20,073 nt of DNA from Galbitalea sp036271795 (lineage in GTDB: Bacteria > Actinomycetota > Actinomycetes > Actinomycetales > Microbacteriaceae), in the NCBI GenBank assembly GCA_036271795.1, contig DATAZY010000075.1, forward strand, positions 1 through 20,073. The letters are read 5' to 3'. The number at the start of each line of letters is the position of its first letter. Within the stretch, counting starts at the first letter, position 1. Of this stretch, positions 1-7,208 are shown in pieces. The translations under genes were made by a program, and so were the position numbers. The notes under the pieces were generated by a model, which was not told where the DNA came from, did no database searches, and saw nothing but the letters and a program-made list of their open reading frames with translations.

Positions 1-61
1 CGGCCAACACGGCAGCCGCAGCGCGGAAGCGCTCAAGCAGCCCAGTGTCGGTCGAATTCAT
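1..61 (-). CDS. 5' end of an unidentified leftward gene, probably SOS-regulated (partial)
   Basis: An ATG at 61-59 on the minus strand opens a frame that runs off the left edge: MNSTDTGLLERFRAAAVLA, with no stop in 20 codons. The start is inferred from its position about 25 nt downstream of a LexA-type palindrome (79-94) and from the GATAAT-like -10 element just upstream. Only about 20 residues are visible, too few to assign a family. An SOS box this close to the start suggests a DNA-damage gene such as an error-prone polymerase accessory factor, helicase or nuclease, but that is inference from the operator alone. No clear ribosome-binding site is seen before the ATG. Confidence 0.5.
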   Translation of the reverse strand, partial: MNSTDTGLLERFRAAAAVLA

Positions 62-78
62 AACTCAATTATCGACCT

Positions 79-94
79 TCGAACATATGTTCAG
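79..94 (-). promoter_or_regulatory. LexA (SOS) box
   Basis: Positions 81-92 read GAACATATGTTC, a perfect 12-bp palindrome matching the Bacillus/actinobacterial SOS-box consensus CGAAC-N4-GTTCG. The left flank is TCGAAC as in strong sites; the right flank is GTTCAG, one mismatch. It lies upstream of the leftward start codon at 61 and overlaps the probable promoter spacer (GATAAT-like -10 at 67-72, minus strand). This is where a LexA repressor would block RNA polymerase. Confidence 0.75.
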
Positions 95-410
95 AGCCAA
101 AAAACGCAAACTGTGGACAACTCTCACGCCCCAACGCGGGGGCAGAGCAAGGCAGGGCACCGACGCAGGTCGTAACTCTTCCAGTGATCGGCGTGCAGTG
201 GTTGCACACCCGTGCGAACTGATTTAGACACGTCTGCCGTCAAGCAATCGCATGAAAGCGGTTCATCATCAAATCTCGCGCAGAGGATGAGGCCGCTCGG
301 CAACTGAAGTGGGCTGGGTCAGGCCGCCAGTAAACCACGGGAGAGCACCTCACCACGTCGAAATTAGTCGCTGCCGTCGCGCAGGCTATGTCCTCCCCAA
401 CCGATCGCAA

Positions 411-416
411 TACGAT
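411..416 (+). promoter_or_regulatory. Putative -10 element of the hydrolase gene
   Basis: TACGAT fits TANNNT. The start site would be about 423, giving a leader of roughly 14 nt that contains the AAGGAGG at 424-430. The -35 region is not recognisable, so this is tentative. Confidence 0.4.
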
Positions 417-423
417 TGCCGCC

Positions 424-430
424 AAGGAGG
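424..430 (+). promoter_or_regulatory. Ribosome-binding site deciding the GTG start of the hydrolase
   Basis: AAGGAGG with 6 nt (TTTTCC) before GTG 437. It rules out the longer TTG-started reading that begins at 416. Confidence 0.8.
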
Positions 431-436
431 TTTTCC

Positions 437-1309
437 GTGGCCACAGCGACAGTGACGAGAAACGAACGCACCTTCGTTGATGCGCAGGGCATCACCATCC
501 ATTACTACACGTGGCCGGCGCGCAAGCCCAAGGGAGTCCTCCAGCTTGCCCACGGTCTCGGTGAGTACGCGACTCGCTACGAAGGCCTCGCGCAGACCCT
601 CGCCACTGCCGGTTATTCGGTCTACGCGGATGACCATCGCGGACACGGTCGCACGGGAGTAGAACAGCACCTCGGCGACATGAAACGAATGGGGCGGCTC
701 GGCCCTGGAGGCCTCCGGGCGACCATAGACGAGGTGCGTGCGCTGACCAGGATTGCTCGCTCGGAGAGCGAGGGTCTGCCGCTCGCGATCCTCGGTCACA
801 GTTGGGGCTCGCTCATGGTGCAGATCATCCTGAACCAGCACGCCGGCGACTATGACGCGGCGATCCTCACCGGGACAGCGTATCGCCGCCCGGGCAGCAT
901 GAACGCTGGTCAGCTCAACGCCAGGCACAAGCATCTCGGCACCACGGGGTACGAATGGCTGAGCCGCGATCCCGCGGTGTCACAGGCCTTTCTGGACGAC
1001 CCGTTGACCTTCTACGCGGATGTCCTCAAGCTGTTCGGGCTCGCGGATGGGCTGCGCCTGTTCGGCGTTCCAACCAAACACATCGAGAGGGACATCCCGC
1101 TCCTGATCGCGATCGGCAGCGAGGACCCGCTCGGGGGCGAGAAGAGCGTGCACACCCTGGCCGAAAAGTACCTCTCACGGTCGAAACTGACCGACGTCGA
1201 GGTCATCATCTATGCGGATGCCCGCCACGAGATCTACAACGAGCTCAACAAGGACGAGGCAATGGCTGACCTCGTAGCTTGGCTCGATTCCAGGTTGAAG
1301 AAGTCCTGA
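437..1309 (+). CDS. Alpha/beta hydrolase, monoacylglycerol lipase-like (serine hydrolase)
   Basis: A 290-aa cytosolic alpha/beta-hydrolase of the Hydrolase_4 / monoglyceride-lipase (MGLL, lysophospholipase PldB-like) type. It has the oxyanion-loop HGLGEY near residue 40, the DDHRGHGRT segment typical of MGL-like lipases, the nucleophile elbow GHSWGS around residue 120, a late acid residue in GSEDPLGG and the catalytic histidine in ARHEIYNE near the C-terminus. A complete Ser-Asp-His triad is therefore present. The GTG at 437 is chosen because AAGGAGG sits at 424-430 with 6-nt spacing; an in-frame TTG at 416 would overlap that site. The gene stands alone; lplA follows 36 bp downstream with its own start signal. 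Exact substrate (monoglyceride, lysophospholipid or another ester) cannot be told from sequence. Confidence 0.88.
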   Translation: MATATVTRNERTFVDAQGITIHYYTWPARKPKGVLQLAHGLGEYATRYEGLAQTLATAGYSVYADDHRGHGRTGVEQHLGDMKRMGRLGPGGLRATIDEVRALTRIARSESEGLPLAILGHSWGSLMVQIILNQHAGDYDAAILTGTAYRRPGSMNAGQLNARHKHLGTTGYEWLSRDPAVSQAFLDDPLTFYADVLKLFGLADGLRLFGVPTKHIERDIPLLIAIGSEDPLGGEKSVHTLAEKYLSRSKLTDVEVIIYADARHEIYNELNKDEAMADLVAWLDSRLKKS

Positions 1310-1333
1310 CCGGCCAATATTCGGGCACGACAT

Positions 1334-1339
1334 TACGCT
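1334..1339 (+). promoter_or_regulatory. -10 element of a probable leaderless promoter for lplA
   Basis: TACGCT (TANNNT) ends 6 nt before the ATG at 1346, so transcription would begin at or next to the start codon. The GGAG at 1340-1343 is only 2 nt from the ATG, too close to act as a normal Shine-Dalgarno. No good -35 is seen. Confidence 0.5.
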
Positions 1340-1345
1340 GGAGCC

Positions 1346-2395
1346 ATGCACGGCGAATTCAAGGTTCCTGGCGGCAAGCTCGTCGTCGTCGATCTCGATG
1401 TGATCGACGGTGTCATCCGGAATTTCCGACTTGCCGGTGACTTCTTTCTCGAACCCGACACCGCGCTCGAGGACATCAATCACGCCGTCAACGGTCTTCC
1501 TGCCGAGCTCGATGCCCGGCAGTTCGCCGCAGCGATTCAGGCGGCATTACCCGGGGACGCAGTGCTTCTGGGGTTTTCGCCCGAGAGCGTTGCGACGACC
1601 GTCCGTCGCGCCCTCGCGCACGCCACCAGCTTCACGGATTACCAGTGGGAGGTCATCCACGACAGGGCGGAGCGGCCGCAGCTGCAGATGGCGCTCGACC
1701 AGGTTCTCGCCGAGGAAGTCGGGGCCGGTCGCCGCGGACCAACGCTGCGCATCTGGGAGTGGGATCGACCCGCCGTCGTGATCGGCAGTTTCCAGTCCGT
1801 CCGCAACGAGGTCGACATGGAGAAGGCCGAGAAGTACGGCTTCGAGGTGGTCAGACGCATCAGCGGCGGCGGCGCGATGTTCATGGAGGCTGGCTCGGTC
1901 ATCACGTACTCGATCTACGCGCCGTCCGAGCTCGTCGAAGGGATGAGCTTCGCCGACTCGTACGCGTTCCTCGACGAGTGGGTCATCATCGCCTTGAAGT
2001 CTCTCGGCATCGACGCCTTCTATCAGCCGCTCAATGACATCACGAGCTCGAAGGGCAAGATCGGGGGTGCCGCGCAGAAGCGCCTCGGCGCGGGGGCGGT
2101 GCTGCACCATGTCACGATGAGTTACGACATGGACGGCGACCGGATGGTCGAGGTGCTCCGAATCGGTCGCGAAAAGATGAGCGACAAGGGCACAAGAAGC
2201 GCCAACAAGCGAGTCGACCCGCTTCGGAGCCAGACGGGCCTGCCGCGCGCCGAGATCATTGACACGTTGATCGCGACATTCACGAAGCTATACGGCTCGA
2301 CGCCCAGCGAAGTCACCGACGAGGAGCGCGCGAAGGCCGAAAAGCTGGTCACCGAGAAGTTCGGTACCACCGAGTGGCTTTATCGCGTGCCTTAA
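1346..2395 (+). CDS. lplA: Lipoate-protein ligase A family protein with N-terminal LplB-like domain
   Basis: A 349-aa protein of the biotin/lipoate A/B ligase family. It would activate lipoate (or octanoate) with ATP and attach it to lysines of E2 or GcvH lipoyl domains in the cytosol. Residues about 110-345 form the catalytic LplA fold: the lipoate-binding loop RRISGGGAMF is at 170-179 and the adenylate/lysine motif KGKIGGAAQKR at 236-246. Residues about 1-90 (GEFKVPGGKLVVVDLDVIDG, then FFLEPDTALEDINHAVNG) resemble the LplA C-terminal accessory domain (LplB), here placed in front of the catalytic domain. The final step partner cannot be seen. It is monocistronic, with a probable leaderless start (TACGCT, 6 nt, ATG). 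An octanoyltransferase or lipoyl-amidotransferase activity remains possible. Confidence 0.85.
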   Translation: MHGEFKVPGGKLVVVDLDVIDGVIRNFRLAGDFFLEPDTALEDINHAVNGLPAELDARQFAAAIQAALPGDAVLLGFSPESVATTVRRALAHATSFTDYQWEVIHDRAERPQLQMALDQVLAEEVGAGRRGPTLRIWEWDRPAVVIGSFQSVRNEVDMEKAEKYGFEVVRRISGGGAMFMEAGSVITYSIYAPSELVEGMSFADSYAFLDEWVIIALKSLGIDAFYQPLNDITSSKGKIGGAAQKRLGAGAVLHHVTMSYDMDGDRMVEVLRIGREKMSDKGTRSANKRVDPLRSQTGLPRAEIIDTLIATFTKLYGSTPSEVTDEERAKAEKLVTEKFGTTEWLYRVP

Positions 2396-2402
2396 TGTTC
2401 TG

Positions 2403-2423
2403 GCGCCGCCGCCGCTGCGGCGC
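2403..2423. terminator. GC-rich hairpin between convergent lplA and GNAT genes
   Basis: GCGCCGC (2403-2409) pairs with GCGGCGC (2417-2423) around a 7-nt loop. It sits 8 nt after the lplA stop and 28 nt beyond the GNAT stop, so it could end both transcripts. There is no T-tract, so intrinsic termination would be weak. Confidence 0.4.
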
Positions 2424-2450
2424 TGTGCGCGCGGGGAGCCGGTCCCGCAA

Positions 2451-2735
2451 CTATCTCGTTAGGAGGTCCTGGTAGTCGGGATGCTCTGAGATCCACTTCG
2501 AGACAAACGGACAAACCGCGACCACCCGGTAGTCCGTGTGGTCACGCACCTGATCGAGCGCATCCCGAACGAGGCGACCACCGAGCCCGTGCTCCCGTTG
2601 CTGCGACAGGATCTCCGTGTGAGTGAACGTGATTGTGCGGTCCGTCAGCTGGTATGCGGTGTACCCCGCGAGCTCTCCGTCGAGAATGAGTTCGAAGCGA
2701 TCGAGCTCCTGATTCTGGATGACGTCGGACACCAT
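2451..2735 (-). CDS. Small GNAT-type N-acetyltransferase (YjdJ/NATD1-like, COG2388 type)
   Basis: A 94-aa single-domain acetyltransferase of the minimal GNAT class. The core shows LDGELAGYTAYQL (strands 1-2), TFTHTEI (strand 3), the acetyl-CoA loop REHGLGGRLV at about 47-56, and the family signature CPFVSKWISEHPDY at 75-88, which is typical of the short YjdJ / NATD1 proteins. Length is normal for the group. The protein substrate or small-molecule acceptor is unknown for most members. Start: ATG 2735 is immediately followed by GTG 2732. A TAGGGT hexamer at 2744-2739 lies 6 nt before that GTG, so a leaderless GTG start (93 aa) is equally plausible. The gene is separated from the LacI gene upstream by a strong hairpin (2750-2772). 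Confidence 0.85.
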   Translation of the reverse strand: MVSDVIQNQELDRFELILDGELAGYTAYQLTDRTITFTHTEILSQQREHGLGGRLVRDALDQVRDHTDYRVVAVCPFVSKWISEHPDYQDLLTR

Positions 2736-2749
2736 TCCACCCTAGCTCC

Positions 2750-2772
2750 GGCGCCGCAGAGGCGGCGGCGCC
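2750..2772 (-). terminator. Hairpin after the distal LacI gene (end of the ceb operon)
   Basis: GGCGCCGC (2750-2757) and GCGGCGCC (2765-2772) form a perfect 8-bp stem with a 7-nt loop, starting 3 nt after the stop of the distal LacI gene. No T-tail follows. It probably ends or stabilises the operon mRNA and separates it from the GNAT gene. Confidence 0.5.
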
Positions 2773-2775
2773 ACA

Positions 2776-3786
2776 TTAGGCAGAGCCTCTTTCGATCAGG
2801 GTGGTCGGCATCAGTGTGAGGTGATCGATCTGTTCGCCATCGATGAGCCGAAGCAGGGTTGCAGCGATCGTGCTGCCGTGCATCGCGGTCGGCTGCTCGA
2901 TGGTCGTCAGCGCCGGGGTGCTCGACTGGGCGTACTGGTCGTTGTCGATGGTGGCGACGGCGATCCGTCCGGGCACGTCGATGCCGCGCTCGTGCAGCAC
3001 TCCAAGGGCGCCGAACGCGATCTGTGCCGATGCCGCAAACAGCCCGTCGATCGAATCATCGCGCGCAAGCAACCTGCGCATCGCATCCGCACCCGCGCTC
3101 GTTGACCAATCCGCGACTTCGATCAGGTCGTCGGGGAGCGAGGCGCTCGCAAGCGTTTCCCGCCAGCCGGTCAGCCTGTCGATTGCGGATGCGATGTTCT
3201 GCGGTCCGGCGATCGTGCCAAGTCGACGGCGCCCGTGGTCGAGAAGCACTCGCGTCGCCATGGATGCGGCGGCGACGTTGTCGATATCGACGACGTGGAT
3301 GTCCGGGGCATCGAACCCTGTCGGGCGTCCGCCGAAGACAACGGGGAGCGAGTGCGCTAGCTGCACGTACAGGCGGTCCTTGGTGTGGTGCGACAGGATG
3401 AGTGCGCCATCAACGTTTCCGCTCAGCAGGTACCGGCGAGTCTTGTCCTCGTCGCGCTCCGAGGCAATGAGTAACGTCAGGGTGTAGTCGGTTGTGCTCA
3501 GGTACTGGGCGACGCCGGGTACGACGGCGGCGTAGTACGGGTCAGCGAAGAACTTCGCGGTGTCTTCGGGAATCACCAGGGCGATGGTTCGCGTGCGATG
3601 ACTGGCAAGCGATCGTGCGGCCCGATTCGGCACATACCCGAGCTGTTCGATCGCGGCGGTGACCGCAGCCAGCACTCCGGGCGCAACCGATGGCGACGAA
3701 TTGACCACGCGCGAGACCGTCGAGCGCGATACTCCCGCGAGGGCAGCCACCATCTCGAGAGTCGGAGTGGGAGCCTGTGTCGCCAT
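2776..3786 (-). CDS. LacI-family transcriptional regulator, distal CebR-like paralog with altered effector pocket
   Basis: A 336-aa LacI/GalR-type repressor. The N-terminal helix-turn-helix TLEMVAALAGVSRSTVSRVV is at about 9-28, the hinge helix is PNRAARSLAS, then a periplasmic-binding-protein-like effector domain. It is the last gene of the operon, 6 nt after the stop of its paralog (3793-4821), with which it shares most residues in the DNA-binding and N-terminal core region by eye. Oddities are in the effector domain: where the paralog has the canonical AANDQMAVG and VGFDD segments, this protein has AASAQIAFG and ATIDND. The Asn/Asp that usually contact sugar in LacI relatives are therefore replaced. 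DNA recognition should be the same, but ligand response may be changed or lost. A poor ribosome-binding site suggests low, coupled translation. Confidence 0.9.
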   Translation of the reverse strand: MATQAPTPTLEMVAALAGVSRSTVSRVVNSSPSVAPGVLAAVTAAIEQLGYVPNRAARSLASHRTRTIALVIPEDTAKFFADPYYAAVVPGVAQYLSTTDYTLTLLIASERDEDKTRRYLLSGNVDGALILSHHTKDRLYVQLAHSLPVVFGGRPTGFDAPDIHVVDIDNVAAASMATRVLLDHGRRRLGTIAGPQNIASAIDRLTGWRETLASASLPDDLIEVADWSTSAGADAMRRLLARDDSIDGLFAASAQIAFGALGVLHERGIDVPGRIAVATIDNDQYAQSSTPALTTIEQPTAMHGSTIAATLLRLIDGEQIDHLTLMPTTLIERGSA

Positions 3787-3792
3787 GATCAG

Positions 3793-4821
3793 TTAGGAGG
3801 ACTGGCGCACGATCAGGCTGGTGGGCAGGATCGTGACCTGCTCGACGGGTTCGTGTTGGATGAGCTTGACCAGGACCTCCGCCATGGTCGCCCCGAGTTC
3901 GACGGAGGGCTGGTGCACGGTGGTCAACGGGGGTGTCGCGGTCAGACCGAAGTAGTTGTCGTCGAACCCGACGACGGCGATGTCACCCGGCACGGAGAGT
4001 CCACGCTCGCGAATTGCCGTATAGGCGCCGACGGCCATCTGGTCGTTGGCGGCGACGATGGCGTCGATCGGAACACCGCGGGCGAGGAGCCGCCGCATCG
4101 CCTCCGCTCCGGACTCCGGCGTGAAGTCGCCATACTCGACGAGGTCGGTGTTCTCCATGCCGTAGCGCCGGACCGCCTGGCGCCAGCCCTCGAGTCGGTC
4201 AAGGCCCGGCGGCATGTCCTGTGGTCCGGCGATAACGCCGATCGCCTTGCGGCCGCGCTCGATCAGATGATCGATGGCGCCGCGCTCGCCGGCGATGTCA
4301 TCGACGCCGACAAAGTAGCTGCCGCCGTGGCCATCCGCCTGCAGCGGTCGCCCGGCATAGACGACCGGAAGTGTGCGCTCAAGGTGCGCATACGAGTGGT
4401 CTCCGCTGTGGTGCGAGACGATGAGAGCGCCGTCGACATTGCCGCCCATGAGATAGCGCCTGGTCTTGTCCGGTCGCGACTCGACGGCGATCATCATGTT
4501 CAGCGTGTATTCGGTGTTGGCCAGGTACATGGCTACGCCCTGAACAATCGATGCGAAGAACGGGTCGCCGAAGACCATTGCGGTCGACTCCGGGATGACC
4601 AGTGCGATGACCTGGGTGCGTCGAGACGCAAGCGACCGCGCCGCACGATTGGGCACGTAGTTGAGCTCCTCGATGGCGGCCTGCACCGCCGACATCACAT
4701 CGGCTGTCACGCTCGTCGAACCGTTGACGACGCGCGAAACGGTCGACCGTGACACCCCCGCGCGGGCGGCGACCATCTCGAGAGTGGGCACCGGCGCTTC
4801 GGGTACGAGGTCAGATGACAT
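3793..4821 (-). CDS. cebR: LacI-family transcriptional regulator, CebR-like repressor of the cello-oligosaccharide operon
   Basis: A 342-aa LacI/GalR-type repressor. The HTH TLEMVAARAGVSRSTVSRVV is at about 13-32, hinge PNRAARSLASRRT, then the effector domain with intact AANDQMAVG and VGFDD sugar-contact segments. It lies 28 nt after the GH1 gene in the same direction, so it is probably made from the operon it controls. The likely targets are the two palindromes around the operon promoter (9723-9738, 9787-9804). The 9789-9802 core equals the published CebR/CelR operator, which is the main reason for the cebR assignment. In that family, cellobiose or longer cello-oligosaccharides release the repressor; the effector here is inferred. 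A repressor of another beta-glucoside operon is the alternative. Confidence 0.85.
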   Translation of the reverse strand: MSSDLVPEAPVPTLEMVAARAGVSRSTVSRVVNGSTSVTADVMSAVQAAIEELNYVPNRAARSLASRRTQVIALVIPESTAMVFGDPFFASIVQGVAMYLANTEYTLNMMIAVESRPDKTRRYLMGGNVDGALIVSHHSGDHSYAHLERTLPVVYAGRPLQADGHGGSYFVGVDDIAGERGAIDHLIERGRKAIGVIAGPQDMPPGLDRLEGWRQAVRRYGMENTDLVEYGDFTPESGAEAMRRLLARGVPIDAIVAANDQMAVGAYTAIRERGLSVPGDIAVVGFDDNYFGLTATPPLTTVHQPSVELGATMAEVLVKLIQHEPVEQVTILPTSLIVRQSS

Positions 4822-4849
4822 TCGACACGCCGCTCATCAGGGCTCCATG

Positions 4850-6328
4850 CTACTGGGCCACTGCTGTTGGCGACGCGGCGCGGGCATCCTGCGCGACATC
4901 TCCCGCCTGGGCCTTGGCACGCGCGATGATCCGCGCGTAGTGCAGGCCGCTGTCCTTGATGATCCGCTCCTGCGTGTCATAGTCGACGCGCACAACGCCG
5001 AAGCGCTTGCCATAGCCCCAGGCCCACTCGAAATTGTCGAGAAGGGACCACACAAAGTAGCCGCGGACGTCCGCGCCGTCGGCGATGGCGTCGCCCACCG
5101 CACCGATGTGCTGGACGACGTAGGACTCGCGCTCGCTGTCGTGAACGGCCCCATCCCCGGAGACGACATCCTCGTAGGCGGCGCCGTTTTCCGTGACGTA
5201 CAACGGTGGCAGCGTCGGATACTCATGACCGAGGCGAACGAGCAGCGTGTGGAGTCCCTCTGGGTGGACTTCCCAGCCCATTGCCGTGCGCGGGAACCCG
5301 CGGAGGGGAAACGTGACGTACTCGCTGCCGACCATCGATGAGCTCGTCGGCCTGCTCGTCGGCTTGAATTCGCGCTCATCCGGCGCGGTGCTCGGATGAC
5401 CGCTGACCCCATCGTCGTGGTAGTGGTTGACGCCGAGAAAGTCGATCGGCGCACCGATGATTTCGAGGTCGCCATCCTGGATGACTTCCGCGAGACCGTA
5501 CTGCGCGACATCCTGCAACAGGTCGGACGGGTACGAGGATTCCAGAATCGGGTTCAGGAACGCGCGGTTCCATAGCGCGTCGACTCGACGCGCAGCTTCG
5601 ATGTCAATCGGATCGTTCGGATCTGCCGGGACCGCGTTGGTCAGGTTGAGCGTGATGCCCAGCTTGATCGGCCGATCGAGCGCCTCGCTCTGCTCGCGCA
5701 GTGATCGCACGGCGAGCCCGTGGCCGAGGTGCTGGTGGTGCAGTGCCGCGAGCGCCGCCGCTGGCTCCTGGCGACCGGGCGCGTGATCCCCCGCCGCATA
5801 GCCGATGAGCGACGAGCACAGCGGTTCATTGAATGTTGTCCAGTGCGAGACACGGTCACCCAGTGCGTCGTAGACCACGTTGGCGTAGTCGAGGTAGCGA
5901 TATGCGGTATCGCGATTGGGCCAGCCGCCCTTGTCTTCGATGGTCTGAGGCAGGTCCCAGTGGTACAGGGTGAGCCATGGCAGGATGCCGGCGCCGAGCA
6001 ACTCGTCGACGAGGCGGCTGTAAAAATCCAGCGCCTTGGGGTTGACCGCGCCGTCGTCCGGCTTGATCCTCGCCCAACTGGTCGAGAATCGGTAGGACTG
6101 CAGACCAAGTTGCTTCATGAGAGCGACGTCTGCCGGCATCCGGTGGTAATGATCGTCCGCCCGCTCGGGAGTGTCGCCGTTCTGCACGGCGTCGGGCACC
6201 CGAGCGAAGTGATCCCAGATGGAGTCGGTCTTCCCGTCCTCGTGCGCCGCGCCCTCAATTTGGGCGGCCGCGGTCGCGGCTCCCCAGAGGAAGCCGTCTG
6301 GCCAGGTGATGTGGTCGGGCGTGCTCAC
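4850..6328 (-). CDS. GH1 beta-glucosidase (cytosolic cellobiose/beta-glucoside hydrolase)
   Basis: A 492-aa glycoside hydrolase family 1 enzyme, slightly longer than the usual 440-480 residues because of a low-complexity Ala-rich tail. It starts with the family opening WPDGFLWGAATAAAQIEGA. The acid/base glutamate is E168 in TFNEP and the nucleophile is E380 in VTENG; both are present, as is the late WSLLDNFEWAWGY aglycone/glycone signature. There is no signal peptide, so it acts in the cytosol on imported disaccharide. It follows the second permease by 34 nt, matching the cebEFG-bglC order known in Streptomyces. The start is GTG 6328; no strong Shine-Dalgarno precedes it (only a weak GGAC). 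Cellobiose is the expected substrate from operon context; other beta-glucosides or beta-galactosides are possible. Confidence 0.93.
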   Translation of the reverse strand: MSTPDHITWPDGFLWGAATAAAQIEGAAHEDGKTDSIWDHFARVPDAVQNGDTPERADDHYHRMPADVALMKQLGLQSYRFSTSWARIKPDDGAVNPKALDFYSRLVDELLGAGILPWLTLYHWDLPQTIEDKGGWPNRDTAYRYLDYANVVYDALGDRVSHWTTFNEPLCSSLIGYAAGDHAPGRQEPAAALAALHHQHLGHGLAVRSLREQSEALDRPIKLGITLNLTNAVPADPNDPIDIEAARRVDALWNRAFLNPILESSYPSDLLQDVAQYGLAEVIQDGDLEIIGAPIDFLGVNHYHDDGVSGHPSTAPDEREFKPTSRPTSSSMVGSEYVTFPLRGFPRTAMGWEVHPEGLHTLLVRLGHEYPTLPPLYVTENGAAYEDVVSGDGAVHDSERESYVVQHIGAVGDAIADGADVRGYFVWSLLDNFEWAWGYGKRFGVVRVDYDTQERIIKDSGLHYARIIARAKAQAGDVAQDARAASPTAVAQ

Positions 6329-6362
6329 GAGATATCAGTCCGTTCGGTTCTAAAAGGAGGGA

Positions 6363-7208
6363 TTACTTGACCGCGCCGGCGCTCAGGCCGGCAACAAAGT
6401 TGCGCTGGAGTAGCAGGAAGCCGACGACGACCGGGATGCTGACGACGAGGGATGCGGCCATGATCTGGTTCCAGAACACGGCGGTCTCCGACGAGTACTC
6501 GGTCAGGCCGACGGCGAGCGTGCGAAGGTTCTGGAACTGGCCAACGATCGCCTCGGCGAAAAGCAGCTCACCCCACGCAGTAATAAAGGAGTAGACGATG
6601 ACGGCGATGACACCGGGGCGCGCGACCGGGAGGATCACTCGGAAGAGCGTTGTCAGCGCGGACGCGCCATCCACCTTTGCCGCCTCATCGAGGTCGCGCG
6701 GAATGTTATCGAAGTAGCCGGTGAGCATCCAGATCGCAAACGGCAGGGTGAAGGTCAGATAGGTGATGATGAGCCCGGCAAGCGTGCCAACCAGTGGAAT
6801 GCCCGTCGCCGTGTGGATGTTGACGAAGATGATGTACAGCGGCAGCAGGAACAAAATGCCGGGGAACATCTGGGTGGACAGCACCGCGGTCGTGAACACC
6901 GTGCGTCCACGGAATCGCCAGCGTGATACTGCGTAGGCAGCAAAGATCGCGATGATGACGCTGCAGAGGCTCGCGATGGTCGACACGATGAAGCTGTTGG
7001 CGAAGTAGGTGGCGAGCGGCACGGTCGACCAGATGTCGATGTACGGCTGGATTGTGAACGTGCTCGGCCACCAGGTGAAGCCGCTCTGCACGTCGACGAG
7101 AGGCTTGAAGGACGACGTGATCATCACATAGATCGGGAAGATCACGAAGATCGACAGGATCACGATCACGATCACCCGGAAGGTTTTGAATCCGACTGTG
7201 TCACGCAC
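6363..7208 (-). CDS. cebG: Carbohydrate ABC transporter permease, MalG/CebG-like
   Basis: A 281-aa inner-membrane permease of the MalG type with about six transmembrane helices (the first at residues about 8-30). The cytoplasmic coupling loop carries the EAA motif DEAAKVDGASALTTLFRVIL followed by LPVARPG, which docks to the ATPase. The GTG start at 7208 overlaps the end of the MalF-like gene by 8 nt, indicating translational coupling. It pairs with the upstream permease to form the channel for the sugar delivered by the lipoprotein. No ATP-binding subunit is encoded here; in Streptomyces the shared ATPase MsiK serves the CebEFG system, and the same is inferred here. The ceb name rests on operon order and operator. 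Confidence 0.88.
   Translation of the reverse strand: MRDTVGFKTFRVIVIVILSIFVIFPIYVMITSSFKPLVDVQSGFTWWPSTFTIQPYIDIWSTVPLATYFANSFIVSTIASLCSVIIAIFAAYAVSRWRFRGRTVFTTAVLSTQMFPGILFLLPLYIIFVNIHTATGIPLVGTLAGLIITYLTFTLPFAIWMLTGYFDNIPRDLDEAAKVDGASALTTLFRVILPVARPGVIAVIVYSFITAWGELLFAEAIVGQFQNLRTLAVGLTEYSSETAVFWNQIMAASLVVSIPVVVGFLLLQRNFVAGLSAGAVK

Larger units (their letters stand above)
120..436. other. Intergenic region between the SOS-box gene and the hydrolase
   Basis: About 320 bp with no convincing gene. Short frames here lack a ribosome-binding site and resemble no family. Visible elements are a nonamer TTGTCCACA (minus strand, 112-120) matching the actinobacterial DnaA-box consensus, and a TACGAT -10-like hexamer at 411-416. 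That hexamer would place the hydrolase transcript start near 423, directly before its Shine-Dalgarno sequence. No matching -35 was found. Confidence 0.45.

Noticed and set aside
45..227. 60-codon rightward frame over the SOS box
   Set aside because: It spans the LexA box and promoter region, lacks a ribosome-binding site and has no family resemblance.
3598..4752. 384-codon rightward open frame
   Set aside because: It lies fully antisense to the two LacI genes, has low-complexity Arg/Asp/Gly-rich composition typical of high-GC shadow frames, and resembles no family.
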